NCBI GenBank assembly: GCA_019239895.1
Contig: JAFAZH010000004.1
Coordinates: forward strand, 310,001-374,000
Reading direction: 5' to 3'
Source of the DNA: Abditibacteriaceae bacterium
GTDB taxonomy: Bacteria; Armatimonadota; Abditibacteriia; Abditibacteriales; Abditibacteriaceae
DNA: 64,000 nucleotides
Shown here one piece after another: positions 52,794-61,435 of the stretch (position 1 is its first letter; the number at the start of each line of letters is the position of its first letter). The position numbers and the translations under genes were made by a program. The notes below the pieces were generated by a model. That model was given only the letters and a program-made list of their open reading frames with translations. It was not told the origin of the DNA and did not search any database.

Positions 52794-55700
52794 TCAAGGC
52801 ATTTGAACCACAGCGTGCCACAAATATTGAGTGCCGCCAGGCTGTGCCGGAGGCGATGGATGGGTGTAAAGATACTCGGTGGCTGCTACTGTCACGGGAA
52901 GCACTACGTTCGGATTGGGCCAAAAGCCGCCAATGCGCCATAACCAACCCCAACCGTTAAGCCGATAGCCACCAATGAAATCCTGCTGCGCCCCGGCTAC
53001 GAGAGTTACATGACCGGGATCATCTTTGCCGCGTGCCAGACCACGGTTGACGGCACTTTGCATTTGCGCCACCTGCCCACTGAGAGCCTCGCCTAGCCAC
53101 TGCTGCCCTGTAGGTGTCACATGCAAAGGCTCCCCCAGTGCCTCTACATCACCCCCGCCAATGGGCAAGCCAAATGATCCGACACCAGCAGGGCCAACGG
53201 TTTCGCTTTGCCAGTTGCCGCCCTGTAGTGACATACCTTGCGTAAAGGAGTAGCCGCCCGTCTCCCACCAACAGCCGCCGTTTTCTACATAGTGGCGAAT
53301 AGAAGCCAGCATATCACGCGCAGCCCCCGGCGCAGTGCTGGGGAACTTCTCGCCATAAGGATTAATAATGCAGAAGTAGGCAGTGGGGCCAGATTTAAGG
53401 GCGGCAGTCAATTCTTCCGGGGTCGTAATAGATTTAACGGGCACCGCCATCTGAGTTGCCAGGCGTGAGCCTTGAAAAGCTTTCAGCCAATCGCCGGGAG
53501 TGATGCTCGTCCAGTTTGGCTCTGCACCGGGGAAATTTAGCACCCCAATAGCTGGTTTTGCACCAGGCCAATCGCGCGGCGCTTTACCAGCTAAAGCAGG
53601 CGCAGGCTCAACTCGTTTGGTTTGTGAGCGACTGGGCACACGGAAATGCACAAGGTTGCCTTCCGCCACGCCTTTAACAGTCATGCGCTGAGCCTGCCCT
53701 ACTGCCGCGCTATTGGTGGTTTGCCCTGCTCCCTCCTGCACCGCATCAAATTGCACCGCAACTTCGCGCGCCACAGCTTTAGCCCTAGTCGCAGTAGTAG
53801 TTGTCGCTGGCATCCTGACCTCCACTTCTTGCTCGGGGGCTGCATAGACCCAGACATCAGTGCTTGCGCCGTTCTCTTCACTCACGAAAGAAGTCCCGGC
53901 TGGGTTGGGTTGAACAGTCCTCATCTCCTGAAGATTTCCAGCTATCAAATGAGGGCCAGTGGCGACAAAACCATAAGGCGGCAAAGTATAGCCATTCTCG
54001 GTGCGGGCTTTGGGGCCAAGATTAGCGATGACGTTAATCGGGCCATAAGTGGCGCGCAGCACACCATCATCCTCAACAGTTGGCGTCGTGCCACGATCAT
54101 GAGTAAAAGCAGTTAGCGGTTGGCCAGTGTAACGAGAGCAAACCGATTTCTGAAGGCGGTCGAGCCAGCGTAACCACTCACGCGCTGGGGCCTGGTTAAG
54201 ACCGCTGGCCTGCACACGGTCACTCAAACCAAAGCCTAAGCCCAGCGTCCAACTGAGGACTTCCGGGTTGGTGACAAACTGCCCCAGGTCGTGGTGTAGC
54301 ATGGCGGCCTTATCATGGGCAATGTATTCAGCAAGTGGGAAGATGTCCCAGGTGTCTGGCGGATAATCGTATTTCATGAGATGCCGCCATTCGGGGCCGC
54401 CTTCGGTCGGGACAATGCCCCAGGTCATGCCACACAATTGCGACTCGTAGTTGACGACGCGATCCCAGCCCGCTTCCGTAGAGAGTAGCTTTTTCCCCGC
54501 ATCCTCGGCGACTTGGGAAACGAGGCCATCCGCATAAGCATAAGGCGTGGGTGATGCCGGATTGGTGTCATAGCGCCAGGTGCGTGCTCCGTTTTGATCT
54601 TGAAAAAGAACATCAATGGGATACTCTTGTGAAAACTGGCTAATTGTTTTACGATTGGCAGCCTGCACCGCCGGATGCCAGTGCGTAACGGTATAGCCAT
54701 CATTGGCGCTATATTTCTCATACGCCAGTTTGCCATCCAGACCACGCAAGAGTGGCGCTTCTCCCTCTTGTTGGAACGTTGGCCCCCGTGGATGATCGCA
54801 CCACCAGGTCGGGTTGGTATAAGGCATCACGAGATGGCCCAGCGCATGACAGCGATCAATCAAAGCGCGCAACTCTTGCGGTGTCCCAAAAGCCGGGTTG
54901 GGCGGCAAGTGATCGGGATATTGCTTGTCAAAACCACCTTTTAAGTAATCTGCAAAATGCACCAGGCTGAGGCTTGGCAACTCGTTCAAATGAGCTAATT
55001 TTTCTTGTGCATTGCCCGCATAATAAACCAACACCGAATTCTTAAACTTCTGCAAAGTTGTGGGTGACATCTTCGTTTCCAGCTTGCGGGTAATTGCATT
55101 CTCCTGGCAGTAGGCCGCTATTGATTGGGGTGCGTCTTTGCCAACGAGCAAGCTAACAGAGGGTGACTGCCAGGTTTGCCCTGCGGTGATGTAAGTGCCA
55201 AAAGTCCGGTCGCAGTAGCCGCCCTGCTCATCACCGCCACAACCCAAGTGGCCCGGCACAAAAATAGCGGCTTTGTTTTTCGCCCCCGCCCACGGTGCCC
55301 ATGTCTGCGGCTGCACGCCGAAGATAGCCGCCGCACCCGCCTGAGTGCCAAAGTGGAAGAAATCCGCGAAAGCATCAGGATAAGCGGTATCATAGGATAG
55401 GTAACGCATGGGCTGCAAAGCATAGAAGAACGGATAGCCGCCCACTTCAAACCAGTTGCCACTCGCTCGCACATAGTTCCTCACCGCTTCCACAGTGGCC
55501 TGCATGTCGCTATCTGGCAGCACAGGCGACCATTCGCCATAGGGGTTTACAATCGCCAGATAAACATTGTCCCGGAGGGCTTCCTGCAATGCTTGCGCGT
55601 TAGCAATCGGCACCACTTGCACCTTTTGATTAGCCTGGAGGCTGCGCTGCAAGTGGTCGAGCCATTCATTCACTGCGACACCGGCCCAGCCGCCCTGTTC

Positions 55701-56684
55701 CGGGCCATGTTGCAGCGCGATAACACCTATCCTCGTGCGGCCAAAAGGTGCTGCTGCCGCCAATTTCTCAATAGTGGCCGTGACCATAGCCGCGACGTTG
55801 TTCTTCTCTGCTTCACCGACGGCACCTCCCACACGCCAGACCGAACCCATGCCCCCTAAATGGTTGGCGGAGAAATAAGGGCCATTAGGAGAATCCACCA
55901 GGACAAGTTGCGCCTGCGCCTTAGTTGGCGGGCGATTGACCACAGCGGGGGCACCATTCAGACGTTGCGCCACCTCAGCCCCTAACCACTGGCGTCCAGC
56001 TTCCGTGACGGCCAGAGTCGTGGGCAGATCGTCATTAGGGCGTTGGTCGAGTGCGCCACCATAAAGCGTGGCGTAACCCTTGGCACCTACTAATTCATGA
56101 CTCCAGCCTACAGGTCTATCCTGTGGTTGCAACTTGAAGAAGGCACTCTTAAAAGCCGTCCCCACGGAAGAGCTGCCATTAGCCGGGCAAACGAAACGCT
56201 CCATCTGGTCGGGGTTAAAGCGCAGTCGCGCTGGAAGCGCAAAGTCCAGCACCGTTTTCTGCTTCGGCTGCACCTGCGCCGTAAAATTCACACGATCCGA
56301 TAAGCCGGTAACTGTCACCTGCACCCCAATAGCGGCGTTATTGAAACTCATACGTAGCGCATTGGCTTTCGTGTCTGTTGCACACCGAAATGCACTCTCG
56401 TCAGTGGCGGCGTTGAACGCGGCGGCATTAATTCGCGTGTCGTCCTGAAACCGCGCCTGCCATAACCCCTGCTCACCGCTCTTGCAGATAGAGCCTTGCT
56501 GATCCGTCTGCTGCACCGAGACAATGGAGCCATTGCGAGCATTAAAGGAAACCGCATAAGTGGGGCCGGAGAGGACAAAAGCATCGCCGCGTCGTGCCAC
56601 AGCCGCTAATGCACTCTGGGGTAACGCTAAAAAGGGAATCATGGACAGTAGAGAAGCGGAGGTGAGCTTTAGAAGTGTTTTCAT
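52794..56684 (-). CDS. Secreted DUF6259-like putative glycosidase with duplicated INPYGE domain
   Basis: 1296 residues, signal peptide 1-27 (ending ALAA). A beta-sandwich-like N-terminal part (GPTYAVSFNARNGSIVSVQQ) is followed by a domain with NPYGEWSP and WFEVGGYPF (about residues 300-420), a TIM-barrel-like centre (CHALGHLVMPYTNPTWWCDH, DVLFQDQNGARTWRYDTNP with candidate catalytic acids, LLSTEAGWD), a beta domain, and a C-terminal second copy of the NPYGE domain (IINPYGEKFP, WWETGGYSF). The central region resembles DUF6259 proteins from polysaccharide-degrading bacteria, related in build to GH101-like barrels. The reaction is not known. Divergent from 56919. Confidence 0.8.
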   Translation of the reverse strand: MKTLLKLTSASLLSMIPFLALPQSALAAVARRGDAFVLSGPTYAVSFNARNGSIVSVQQTDQQGSICKSGEQGLWQARFQDDTRINAAAFNAATDESAFRCATDTKANALRMSFNNAAIGVQVTVTGLSDRVNFTAQVQPKQKTVLDFALPARLRFNPDQMERFVCPANGSSSVGTAFKSAFFKLQPQDRPVGWSHELVGAKGYATLYGGALDQRPNDDLPTTLAVTEAGRQWLGAEVAQRLNGAPAVVNRPPTKAQAQLVLVDSPNGPYFSANHLGGMGSVWRVGGAVGEAEKNNVAAMVTATIEKLAAAAPFGRTRIGVIALQHGPEQGGWAGVAVNEWLDHLQRSLQANQKVQVVPIANAQALQEALRDNVYLAIVNPYGEWSPVLPDSDMQATVEAVRNYVRASGNWFEVGGYPFFYALQPMRYLSYDTAYPDAFADFFHFGTQAGAAAIFGVQPQTWAPWAGAKNKAAIFVPGHLGCGGDEQGGYCDRTFGTYITAGQTWQSPSVSLLVGKDAPQSIAAYCQENAITRKLETKMSPTTLQKFKNSVLVYYAGNAQEKLAHLNELPSLSLVHFADYLKGGFDKQYPDHLPPNPAFGTPQELRALIDRCHALGHLVMPYTNPTWWCDHPRGPTFQQEGEAPLLRGLDGKLAYEKYSANDGYTVTHWHPAVQAANRKTISQFSQEYPIDVLFQDQNGARTWRYDTNPASPTPYAYADGLVSQVAEDAGKKLLSTEAGWDRVVNYESQLCGMTWGIVPTEGGPEWRHLMKYDYPPDTWDIFPLAEYIAHDKAAMLHHDLGQFVTNPEVLSWTLGLGFGLSDRVQASGLNQAPAREWLRWLDRLQKSVCSRYTGQPLTAFTHDRGTTPTVEDDGVLRATYGPINVIANLGPKARTENGYTLPPYGFVATGPHLIAGNLQEMRTVQPNPAGTSFVSEENGASTDVWVYAAPEQEVEVRMPATTTTATRAKAVAREVAVQFDAVQEGAGQTTNSAAVGQAQRMTVKGVAEGNLVHFRVPSRSQTKRVEPAPALAGKAPRDWPGAKPAIGVLNFPGAEPNWTSITPGDWLKAFQGSRLATQMAVPVKSITTPEELTAALKSGPTAYFCIINPYGEKFPSTAPGAARDMLASIRHYVENGGCWWETGGYSFTQGMSLQGGNWQSETVGPAGVGSFGLPIGGGDVEALGEPLHVTPTGQQWLGEALSGQVAQMQSAVNRGLARGKDDPGHVTLVAGAQQDFIGGYRLNGWGWLWRIGGFWPNPNVVLPVTVAATEYLYTHPSPPAQPGGTQYLWHAVVQMP

Positions 56685-56918
56685 GAGAGAGTTAAAATAA
56701 AAGGAATTGCATTGCTTAATTAAGCATAACCCACTAAAAAGCGGCTTGAAGGGTTTCCGCAGTTTATCGAGCTATGAGTAACCTACGCAGGTCGGATTTG
56801 GCATGGATAATACTTTGGCCAAATATGCTTATATGGGGTATTATCACAGGGTAATTAAGGGCATAAGTCCTACTTTTAGGTAATCTTAAACCCTACGATA
56901 TGACAGGAGAGCCTTGCC
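56685..56918. promoter_or_regulatory. Divergent intergenic region
   Basis: 234 bases between divergent genes 52794-56684 and 56919-57290, so promoters for both should be here. AACCTACGCAGGTCGG (about 56780) and TATTATCACAGGG (about 56838) are noticeable but I cannot define promoter boxes with confidence. The ribosome site ACAGGAGAG precedes GTG 56919. Confidence 0.4.
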
Positions 56919-57290
56919 GTGCTGATTCGGATAACAGACAAAGATATTGAAGGTGCCGGGCAGCATCCGCTGGAAAACCCCATTACGCGTGCTATTTCGC
57001 GTCTGACGGGTCAAACCTGGGTCGTCTTCGAGGGACGTAGCGCCCACCAATTACAATCCCCTTATCGTGCCCTGGCCCTCCCTTACGATGTCTATTTGCT
57101 CTGGCAACGCTATCAAACTTCCGGCGCAATGGAACCCTTCGAGTTTGATTTGAATGTCGAGAATGCGCCAGTGCGCCAGGAACGGCGCGACCGCTCAGAC
57201 CGCCGGGGCAGTGACCGCCGCCGGGGTGACCGTAGGCGTAACGAGCGCCGCAACTCGCGCGGTGATCGTCGCCACAGACCCAGGACTTAA
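56919..57290 (+). CDS. Small protein with an Arg-rich tail
   Basis: 123 residues, GTG start with AGGAGAG upstream. A folded-looking N-terminus (LIRITDKDIEGAGQHPLENP, LTGQTWVVFEGRS, LALPYDVYLLWQRYQTSG) ends in an acidic strand, then 38 residues of mostly Arg, Asp, Ser and Gly (RRGSDRRRGDRRRNERRNSR). Arg-rich tails of this sort occur in RNA-binding or ribosome-associated proteins; no family recognised. Transcribed divergently from the DUF6259-like gene. Confidence 0.7.
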   Translation: MLIRITDKDIEGAGQHPLENPITRAISRLTGQTWVVFEGRSAHQLQSPYRALALPYDVYLLWQRYQTSGAMEPFEFDLNVENAPVRQERRDRSDRRGSDRRRGDRRRNERRNSRGDRRHRPRT

Positions 57291-57306
57291 AACGCCTAAA
57301 ACAATG

Positions 57307-57432
57307 AACCACTGATGAACACCGCTCTTTAGAGAATAGAAGATTGAGGATGGAAGATAGCAGCCCAGCAAGGATAGTAACCCTCTTTTCGATTCTCGAT
57401 CTTCTATCCTCCATCCTCCCTTCACCGGTGGT
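57307..57432. repeat. Degenerate intergenic palindrome
   Basis: AACCACTGATGAA at the left and TTCACCGGTGGTT at the right pair with three mismatches. Between them are AGAAGATTGAGGATGG and GATTCTCGATCTTCTATCCT, the loop wording shared with families C and D. It probably also terminates the two convergent genes. Confidence 0.7.
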
Positions 57433-57441
57433 TAAAATCCT

Positions 57442-58272
57442 CTATTTTTGTGCCTCCGAAATTGTCTTGAACTTAAAACCGCGCTGACGGAGGCTGCGGA
57501 TAATCGTAGGCAGGGCTTCGGCTGAGTGCCAACCACGTCCATTCACATGCATAATGACAATCGAGCCGGGGCGGGCTTGCGAGAGTACCGTGTGAATAAT
57601 GGACTTTGCCGACTCGTGCGGATCAGGGTCACCGGTTTCCACATCCCACATCAAGGTTTTTAACCCCAGGCTGCCCGCCATCCGCACCAGAGCCGGATTA
57701 TATTCGCCATAAGGTGGTCGGAAGAGGACGGCTCTTTTGCCCGTTAAATGAAAGAGAATGCGCTGTGTTTTCTGAATCTCTTCACGCATCTGCGGCAATG
57801 CAATCTTTGTCATGTGTGGATGCAGATAAGAATGATTACCTAGTTCAAAAAGTGGATTCGCTGCTAAGCCTCGCGTGACTGCCGGATGCGTTTCCATCCA
57901 GCGCCCTCCCAACATTAAAGTGGCTGGTGTCTTGGTCTGCCGCAAGATTTGAATAATCCGCTGGTCATAGCGGGCTGGTTTGCGCGTCTGACATGCATCA
58001 AAAGTGAGGGCCACGACTCGCTTGCGGCTGGAAAGATGCAGAATCACCTGGGGCTGCACGGGAGGTAAATAATCCACGGGGCGCAGGCGGCTAACTTTGG
58101 CTGACGGACTTTTATGAGCGAGAGGGGCTATGCTGTTCCTGGGGAGGGTATTAGGCTGCGCTGGTAGATGTGCTTGCGACGCACAACCGCTTACGAAGGC
58201 AACTGTGCTGGCTGCCACGAGCCAACGGCCCTGGCAGAAAATATTAGCGGTAATCTCCTTTTCAATAACCAT
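57442..58272 (-). CDS. Polysaccharide deacetylase lipoprotein (NodB-type)
   Basis: 276 residues from ATG 58272; an upstream start at 58332 is possible but would overlap the divergent gene. A lipobox VSGC (about residue 30) ends an N-terminal signal, so a lipoprotein is inferred. NodB motifs in order: LTFDACQTRK (the metal Asp; the usual second Asp of TFDD is Ala), LGNHSYLHPHMTK, FRPPYGEYN, MWDVETGDPDP and IVIMHVNGRG. The family removes N- or O-acetyl groups from chitin, peptidoglycan or xylan. The TFDAC form occurs in a subgroup, so activity is still likely. Confidence 0.88.
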   Translation of the reverse strand: MVIEKEITANIFCQGRWLVAASTVAFVSGCASQAHLPAQPNTLPRNSIAPLAHKSPSAKVSRLRPVDYLPPVQPQVILHLSSRKRVVALTFDACQTRKPARYDQRIIQILRQTKTPATLMLGGRWMETHPAVTRGLAANPLFELGNHSYLHPHMTKIALPQMREEIQKTQRILFHLTGKRAVLFRPPYGEYNPALVRMAGSLGLKTLMWDVETGDPDPHESAKSIIHTVLSQARPGSIVIMHVNGRGWHSAEALPTIIRSLRQRGFKFKTISEAQK

Positions 58273-58326
58273 TAAGATATGATCTCTACTAAGCTCTACA
58301 ACAGATGCTTTAAAGGAAAAAAGCTT

Positions 58327-59691
58327 ATGCAACCGTCCCTTACCGTCCTTGTCCTTTCTCTTGTCCTGCTAAATCTTAGCGTACAATTCAGCGGCGCAGC
58401 CGATCCGATAGCACCACCCCAGGCCCATGACCCATTGCCAGCAGTAGCAGGCATCAATGTAGATTTTGGCGTAGACCGGGGGCCAGTCACGCATCGCGCC
58501 AGCGGTATCTTGCACTCTATCTCGTCAACGGAGCCGCCGGATAACTGGGTGATGCCGTTGCAACTGAGAGCTTTCCGGGGACGCGCTAATAACGGATACC
58601 TTTTCGCGCCCGGCTTTTACGAGCGGCTGCGCCGGTTAGGAGTGCAACACATCCAGGTTGTGATTTCCGATAACTGGGGCTATGCCGCCCAGAACCCCTG
58701 GCCGGGAGACAACGATGATTGGTCGCGTTGGGAGAATTTTGTAGCCGACCTGTATCAGCAGGTGCAAGCCCGCAAGCTCAGCGTTGAGTGGGATATATGG
58801 AATGAGCCGAATCATAATGGTTTCTGGAAGCGCGATAAAGATCGTCTTTTTGAAACGTGGCGACGCGGCGTTTTAAAGCTGCGCGAGCTTGACAAAGACG
58901 CAGTTGTCGTTGGCCCCAGCATCACCCATTTCGACCAGGCTTATTTAGAAAGCTTCCTGCTCTATGCTAAGGCGCATAACGTATTGCCAGACATTTTATC
59001 GTGGCATGAACTGTCCAGTGCCGATGGTCGCAGCATACCACTGCCCGCGCAGCAGATACGCGCATTTATGGCGACCCACGATATTCATATTGCGCGTCTT
59101 TCCACTAATGAAATTGTGCCCGATAGATTGAAATTCAGCCCCGGTGTTATCATCAGCTACTTTGCCGGAATTGAAGCCGCCAATATTGAAAGCGCGTGCC
59201 GTAGTTGCTGGGGCGATGGCACCACAGAACACCCTATCAGCAATTGCGAGAATACATCCTTAGACGGCCTCTTAACTCATGACACCAAATTGCCGCGCTC
59301 AGCATGGTGGGCCTACCATGCTTATGCCGACATCAGCGGCCATCTCCTCGGCTTCACCAGTAGTGAGCAGTTTAAAGTGGATGGCCTGGCGGGATATGAT
59401 CCACAAACCAAAAGGGCGAGTCTGGCATTGGGCAGTTGTGAAACCAAGCAAGCTTTAAATGTCCGATTGCATTTAACTCATTTAGATAAAGCAGTCGGTT
59501 TAGTGCATCGTGGCAAAGTCCGTCTGCAAATAGCGATTATACCGGCTACCGAAAAAGAAGCGTTAAACCAGCCGAACATCATTGTGGACAAAATTGTGCC
59601 AGTTCAAGATAAGACACTCGATATACTACTGCCTAACGTTGCACCTCAAAGTGCTTTGATAATAAAGCTGGAACGACCAGGTAAGAGATAA
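58327..59691 (+). CDS. Secreted glycoside hydrolase, GH39-like clan A
   Basis: 454 residues from ATG 58327; an upstream ATG at 58279 would precede the signal peptide (1-24, ending FSGAAD). EWDIWNEPNHNGFW carries the catalytic acid/base Glu in the NEP motif. LSTNEIV is the candidate nucleophile strand of a TIM barrel. A C-terminal beta domain ends the protein (VVPVQDKTLDILLPNVAPQS). GH39 enzymes include beta-xylosidases and alpha-L-iduronidases; the exact substrate is not readable. Divergent from the deacetylase, 54 bases apart. Confidence 0.83.
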   Translation: MQPSLTVLVLSLVLLNLSVQFSGAADPIAPPQAHDPLPAVAGINVDFGVDRGPVTHRASGILHSISSTEPPDNWVMPLQLRAFRGRANNGYLFAPGFYERLRRLGVQHIQVVISDNWGYAAQNPWPGDNDDWSRWENFVADLYQQVQARKLSVEWDIWNEPNHNGFWKRDKDRLFETWRRGVLKLRELDKDAVVVGPSITHFDQAYLESFLLYAKAHNVLPDILSWHELSSADGRSIPLPAQQIRAFMATHDIHIARLSTNEIVPDRLKFSPGVIISYFAGIEAANIESACRSCWGDGTTEHPISNCENTSLDGLLTHDTKLPRSAWWAYHAYADISGHLLGFTSSEQFKVDGLAGYDPQTKRASLALGSCETKQALNVRLHLTHLDKAVGLVHRGKVRLQIAIIPATEKEALNQPNIIVDKIVPVQDKTLDILLPNVAPQSALIIKLERPGKR

Positions 59692-59743
59692 AGTTTAATC
59701 ATGCTCTTCAGGGTTTGTCACCGTGAGAATTCACATTAGAGGA

Positions 59744-59866
59744 AGAGTTTGTCATGCTGAGCGGAGCATCTACTCTGTGGAGTTATAGAGTTACAATTAA
59801 GACTCTAGCGACACTCCTACCAGATGCTTCGACTCCGCTAACGCTCCGCTCAGCATGACAAACTCT
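59744..59866. repeat. Intergenic inverted repeat, family A, copy 3
   Basis: AGAGTTTGTCATGCTGAGCG (left, 59744-) pairs with CGCTCAGCATGACAAACTCT (right, to 59866). The left arm lacks a stretch present in the right arm, so one arm has a deletion. Between two convergent genes. Confidence 0.9.
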
Positions 59867-59898
59867 CACTTCAGATCACGGCATCACGCACAGAACCT

Positions 59899-61191
59899 TT
59901 ATGCCTTGTGGTAAGGCAGCACAACTTGTTCCCAGAGGGCACGAGTAAATTGGAATCCGGCATCATCAGCCTTGGCGTGGCCTTCGCCTTGGGTATGGCC
60001 TTTGGCATAGTTGCTATAGCCATGATCCAATTTATACCAGAGGTCGGTGCTGCCAACTTGCATTTTCGCCAGGCATTCCCGCGCTAAGTCTCCATCTTGC
60101 CAGTAGCCGCCTGCAACGAGGACATAATGATTCACTAAGTTGCAGCGAAAGCCATCATAGGCATAACCGGTTGAACTGCGCGGCCCGCCCGCATCTACTG
60201 AGTCAAATTCTTTCAGCATTCCGGGCTTCCCCTTATTGGGCAACTCGTCACACCCGGTCAGCAACATGCCAGCGTGCGTGCCATCGGGAAGTTGCACGCC
60301 CTGTCCATTGTTCAAGCCACAGTTCACGGTTTTTCCGTAAGTGTCATCTGTGAGATAGGCATAGATTTTCATGTAGTCTTGCAACGACATGGTCTTATAG
60401 CGAAAATTGCGCACAACTTGCTCGATGGCTGACCCCGCAGGAGCATTGGAATCAGGATGCGCCGCTTTCCAGGTGAATGTCTCGTGAATGTTAGATAATC
60501 CGGCCTTATCTACTTCCGTTACAAACGCCGCATGATTAAAGCCATCTAATACAGCCTGAGCTTTGTCTGGCCCGCCGAAATAGACTACGCCGACTAACAA
60601 CCCTCCGACCATACCTTCACGAAAATTAGGGTTCCAATCACGGTTGAGGTTATCATCTCCATCTACCGCGTATTGCTGTGTATGGGCTAAAACATACGGG
60701 TTATTATCGCTGGTGGTAAACGCACAGGAGACAAAAGCGGCAGTCATCAGTAAATCCGCTTTATGGCGTTCTTCCTCACTCAGTTGATTCCAGATGCGTG
60801 GCGTAAGCTTAGCCAGGGTAAACATAGCCGTGATATGGCGGTCGTGCTGCGCCGGATACCCGCCATTGGCGGTGATGTCATTGCCGCCGGTGAGGGTATA
60901 GCGCATCTGTTCGAGCAGACGCGCATCCGCAGAAGTATTGCCTGCCAGCGCAGCCCCGGCGAGAATAACTGGCGCTTCGCCCTGATGCCCCATGTTCGTG
61001 TGCGCCCCACCTTTGATATTGCGATTGTGCCGCGTTAGGGGCATCTTAATAGCCAGGTCAACCACAGCTTGGGGCGGGCTTACCAGCGCAAGCCTCGGCC
61101 CGGCTGCTGGTGCCGCAACTAAGGGCATCACCAAAATTGTGCAAAATGATAACAATACTAAGGCTGCGCCTAATAACTCATGTAATTTCAT
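59899..61191 (-). CDS. Secreted polysaccharide-lyase-like (alpha/alpha toroid) protein
   Basis: 430 residues from ATG 61191, with GGAG seven bases upstream; the open frame extends to 61317 but there it translates repeat DNA. Signal peptide 1-24 (LGAALVLLSFCTILVMPLVA). The rest is largely helical with TRHNRNIKGGAHTNMGHQGE, NGGYPAQHDRHITAMF, NRDWNPNFREGMVGG and GYAYDGFRCN. It looks like the toroid used by alginate/uronate lyases and some unnamed glycosidases. The reaction is not established. Confidence 0.7.
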   Translation of the reverse strand: MKLHELLGAALVLLSFCTILVMPLVAAPAAGPRLALVSPPQAVVDLAIKMPLTRHNRNIKGGAHTNMGHQGEAPVILAGAALAGNTSADARLLEQMRYTLTGGNDITANGGYPAQHDRHITAMFTLAKLTPRIWNQLSEEERHKADLLMTAAFVSCAFTTSDNNPYVLAHTQQYAVDGDDNLNRDWNPNFREGMVGGLLVGVVYFGGPDKAQAVLDGFNHAAFVTEVDKAGLSNIHETFTWKAAHPDSNAPAGSAIEQVVRNFRYKTMSLQDYMKIYAYLTDDTYGKTVNCGLNNGQGVQLPDGTHAGMLLTGCDELPNKGKPGMLKEFDSVDAGGPRSSTGYAYDGFRCNLVNHYVLVAGGYWQDGDLARECLAKMQVGSTDLWYKLDHGYSNYAKGHTQGEGHAKADDAGFQFTRALWEQVVLPYHKA

Positions 61192-61245
61192 CAGTGACTC
61201 CATAGGGTAATGATTTCTTTTGAAAGAGAATGATCTTACGCAGTC

Positions 61246-61375
61246 CGCCGCTAAAGCAGCGGGCTGAACGGGGAAGCCCCCTGAACGGGGAAGCCCCCTG
61301 AACGGGGCTAACGGCACGCGCTCAGCCCGGTTTACCGGGCTTCTGATCCCTCAGCCCGCTCGTTTACGGGCGGGT
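61246..61375. repeat. 17-bp tandem repeat and GC-rich hairpins upstream of fucD
   Basis: CTGAACGGGGAAGCCCC occurs twice in tandem (61264-61280, 61281-61297) with a ten-base third start (61298-). Left of it CCGCCGCTAAAGCAGCGGG and right of it CAGCCCGGTTTACCGGGCTT form separate hairpins, then AGCCCGCTCGTTTACGGGCGGG. Unlike the other palindromes it is an array of small GC stems between divergent genes. Confidence 0.85.
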
Positions 61376-61435
61376 ATGCGTAAGTTCCACGACAATATTC
61401 TGGAAGTTTTGCGTAGAGGAGAGTATAAATAAGCT

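Noticed and set aside
61264..61307. CRISPR array
   Set aside because: Direct 17-bp tandem without spacers; no cas genes nearby.
61192..61317. Upstream extension of the lyase-like gene
   Set aside because: It translates the GC hairpin repeat region; GGAG ahead of ATG 61191 fixes the start before a signal peptide.
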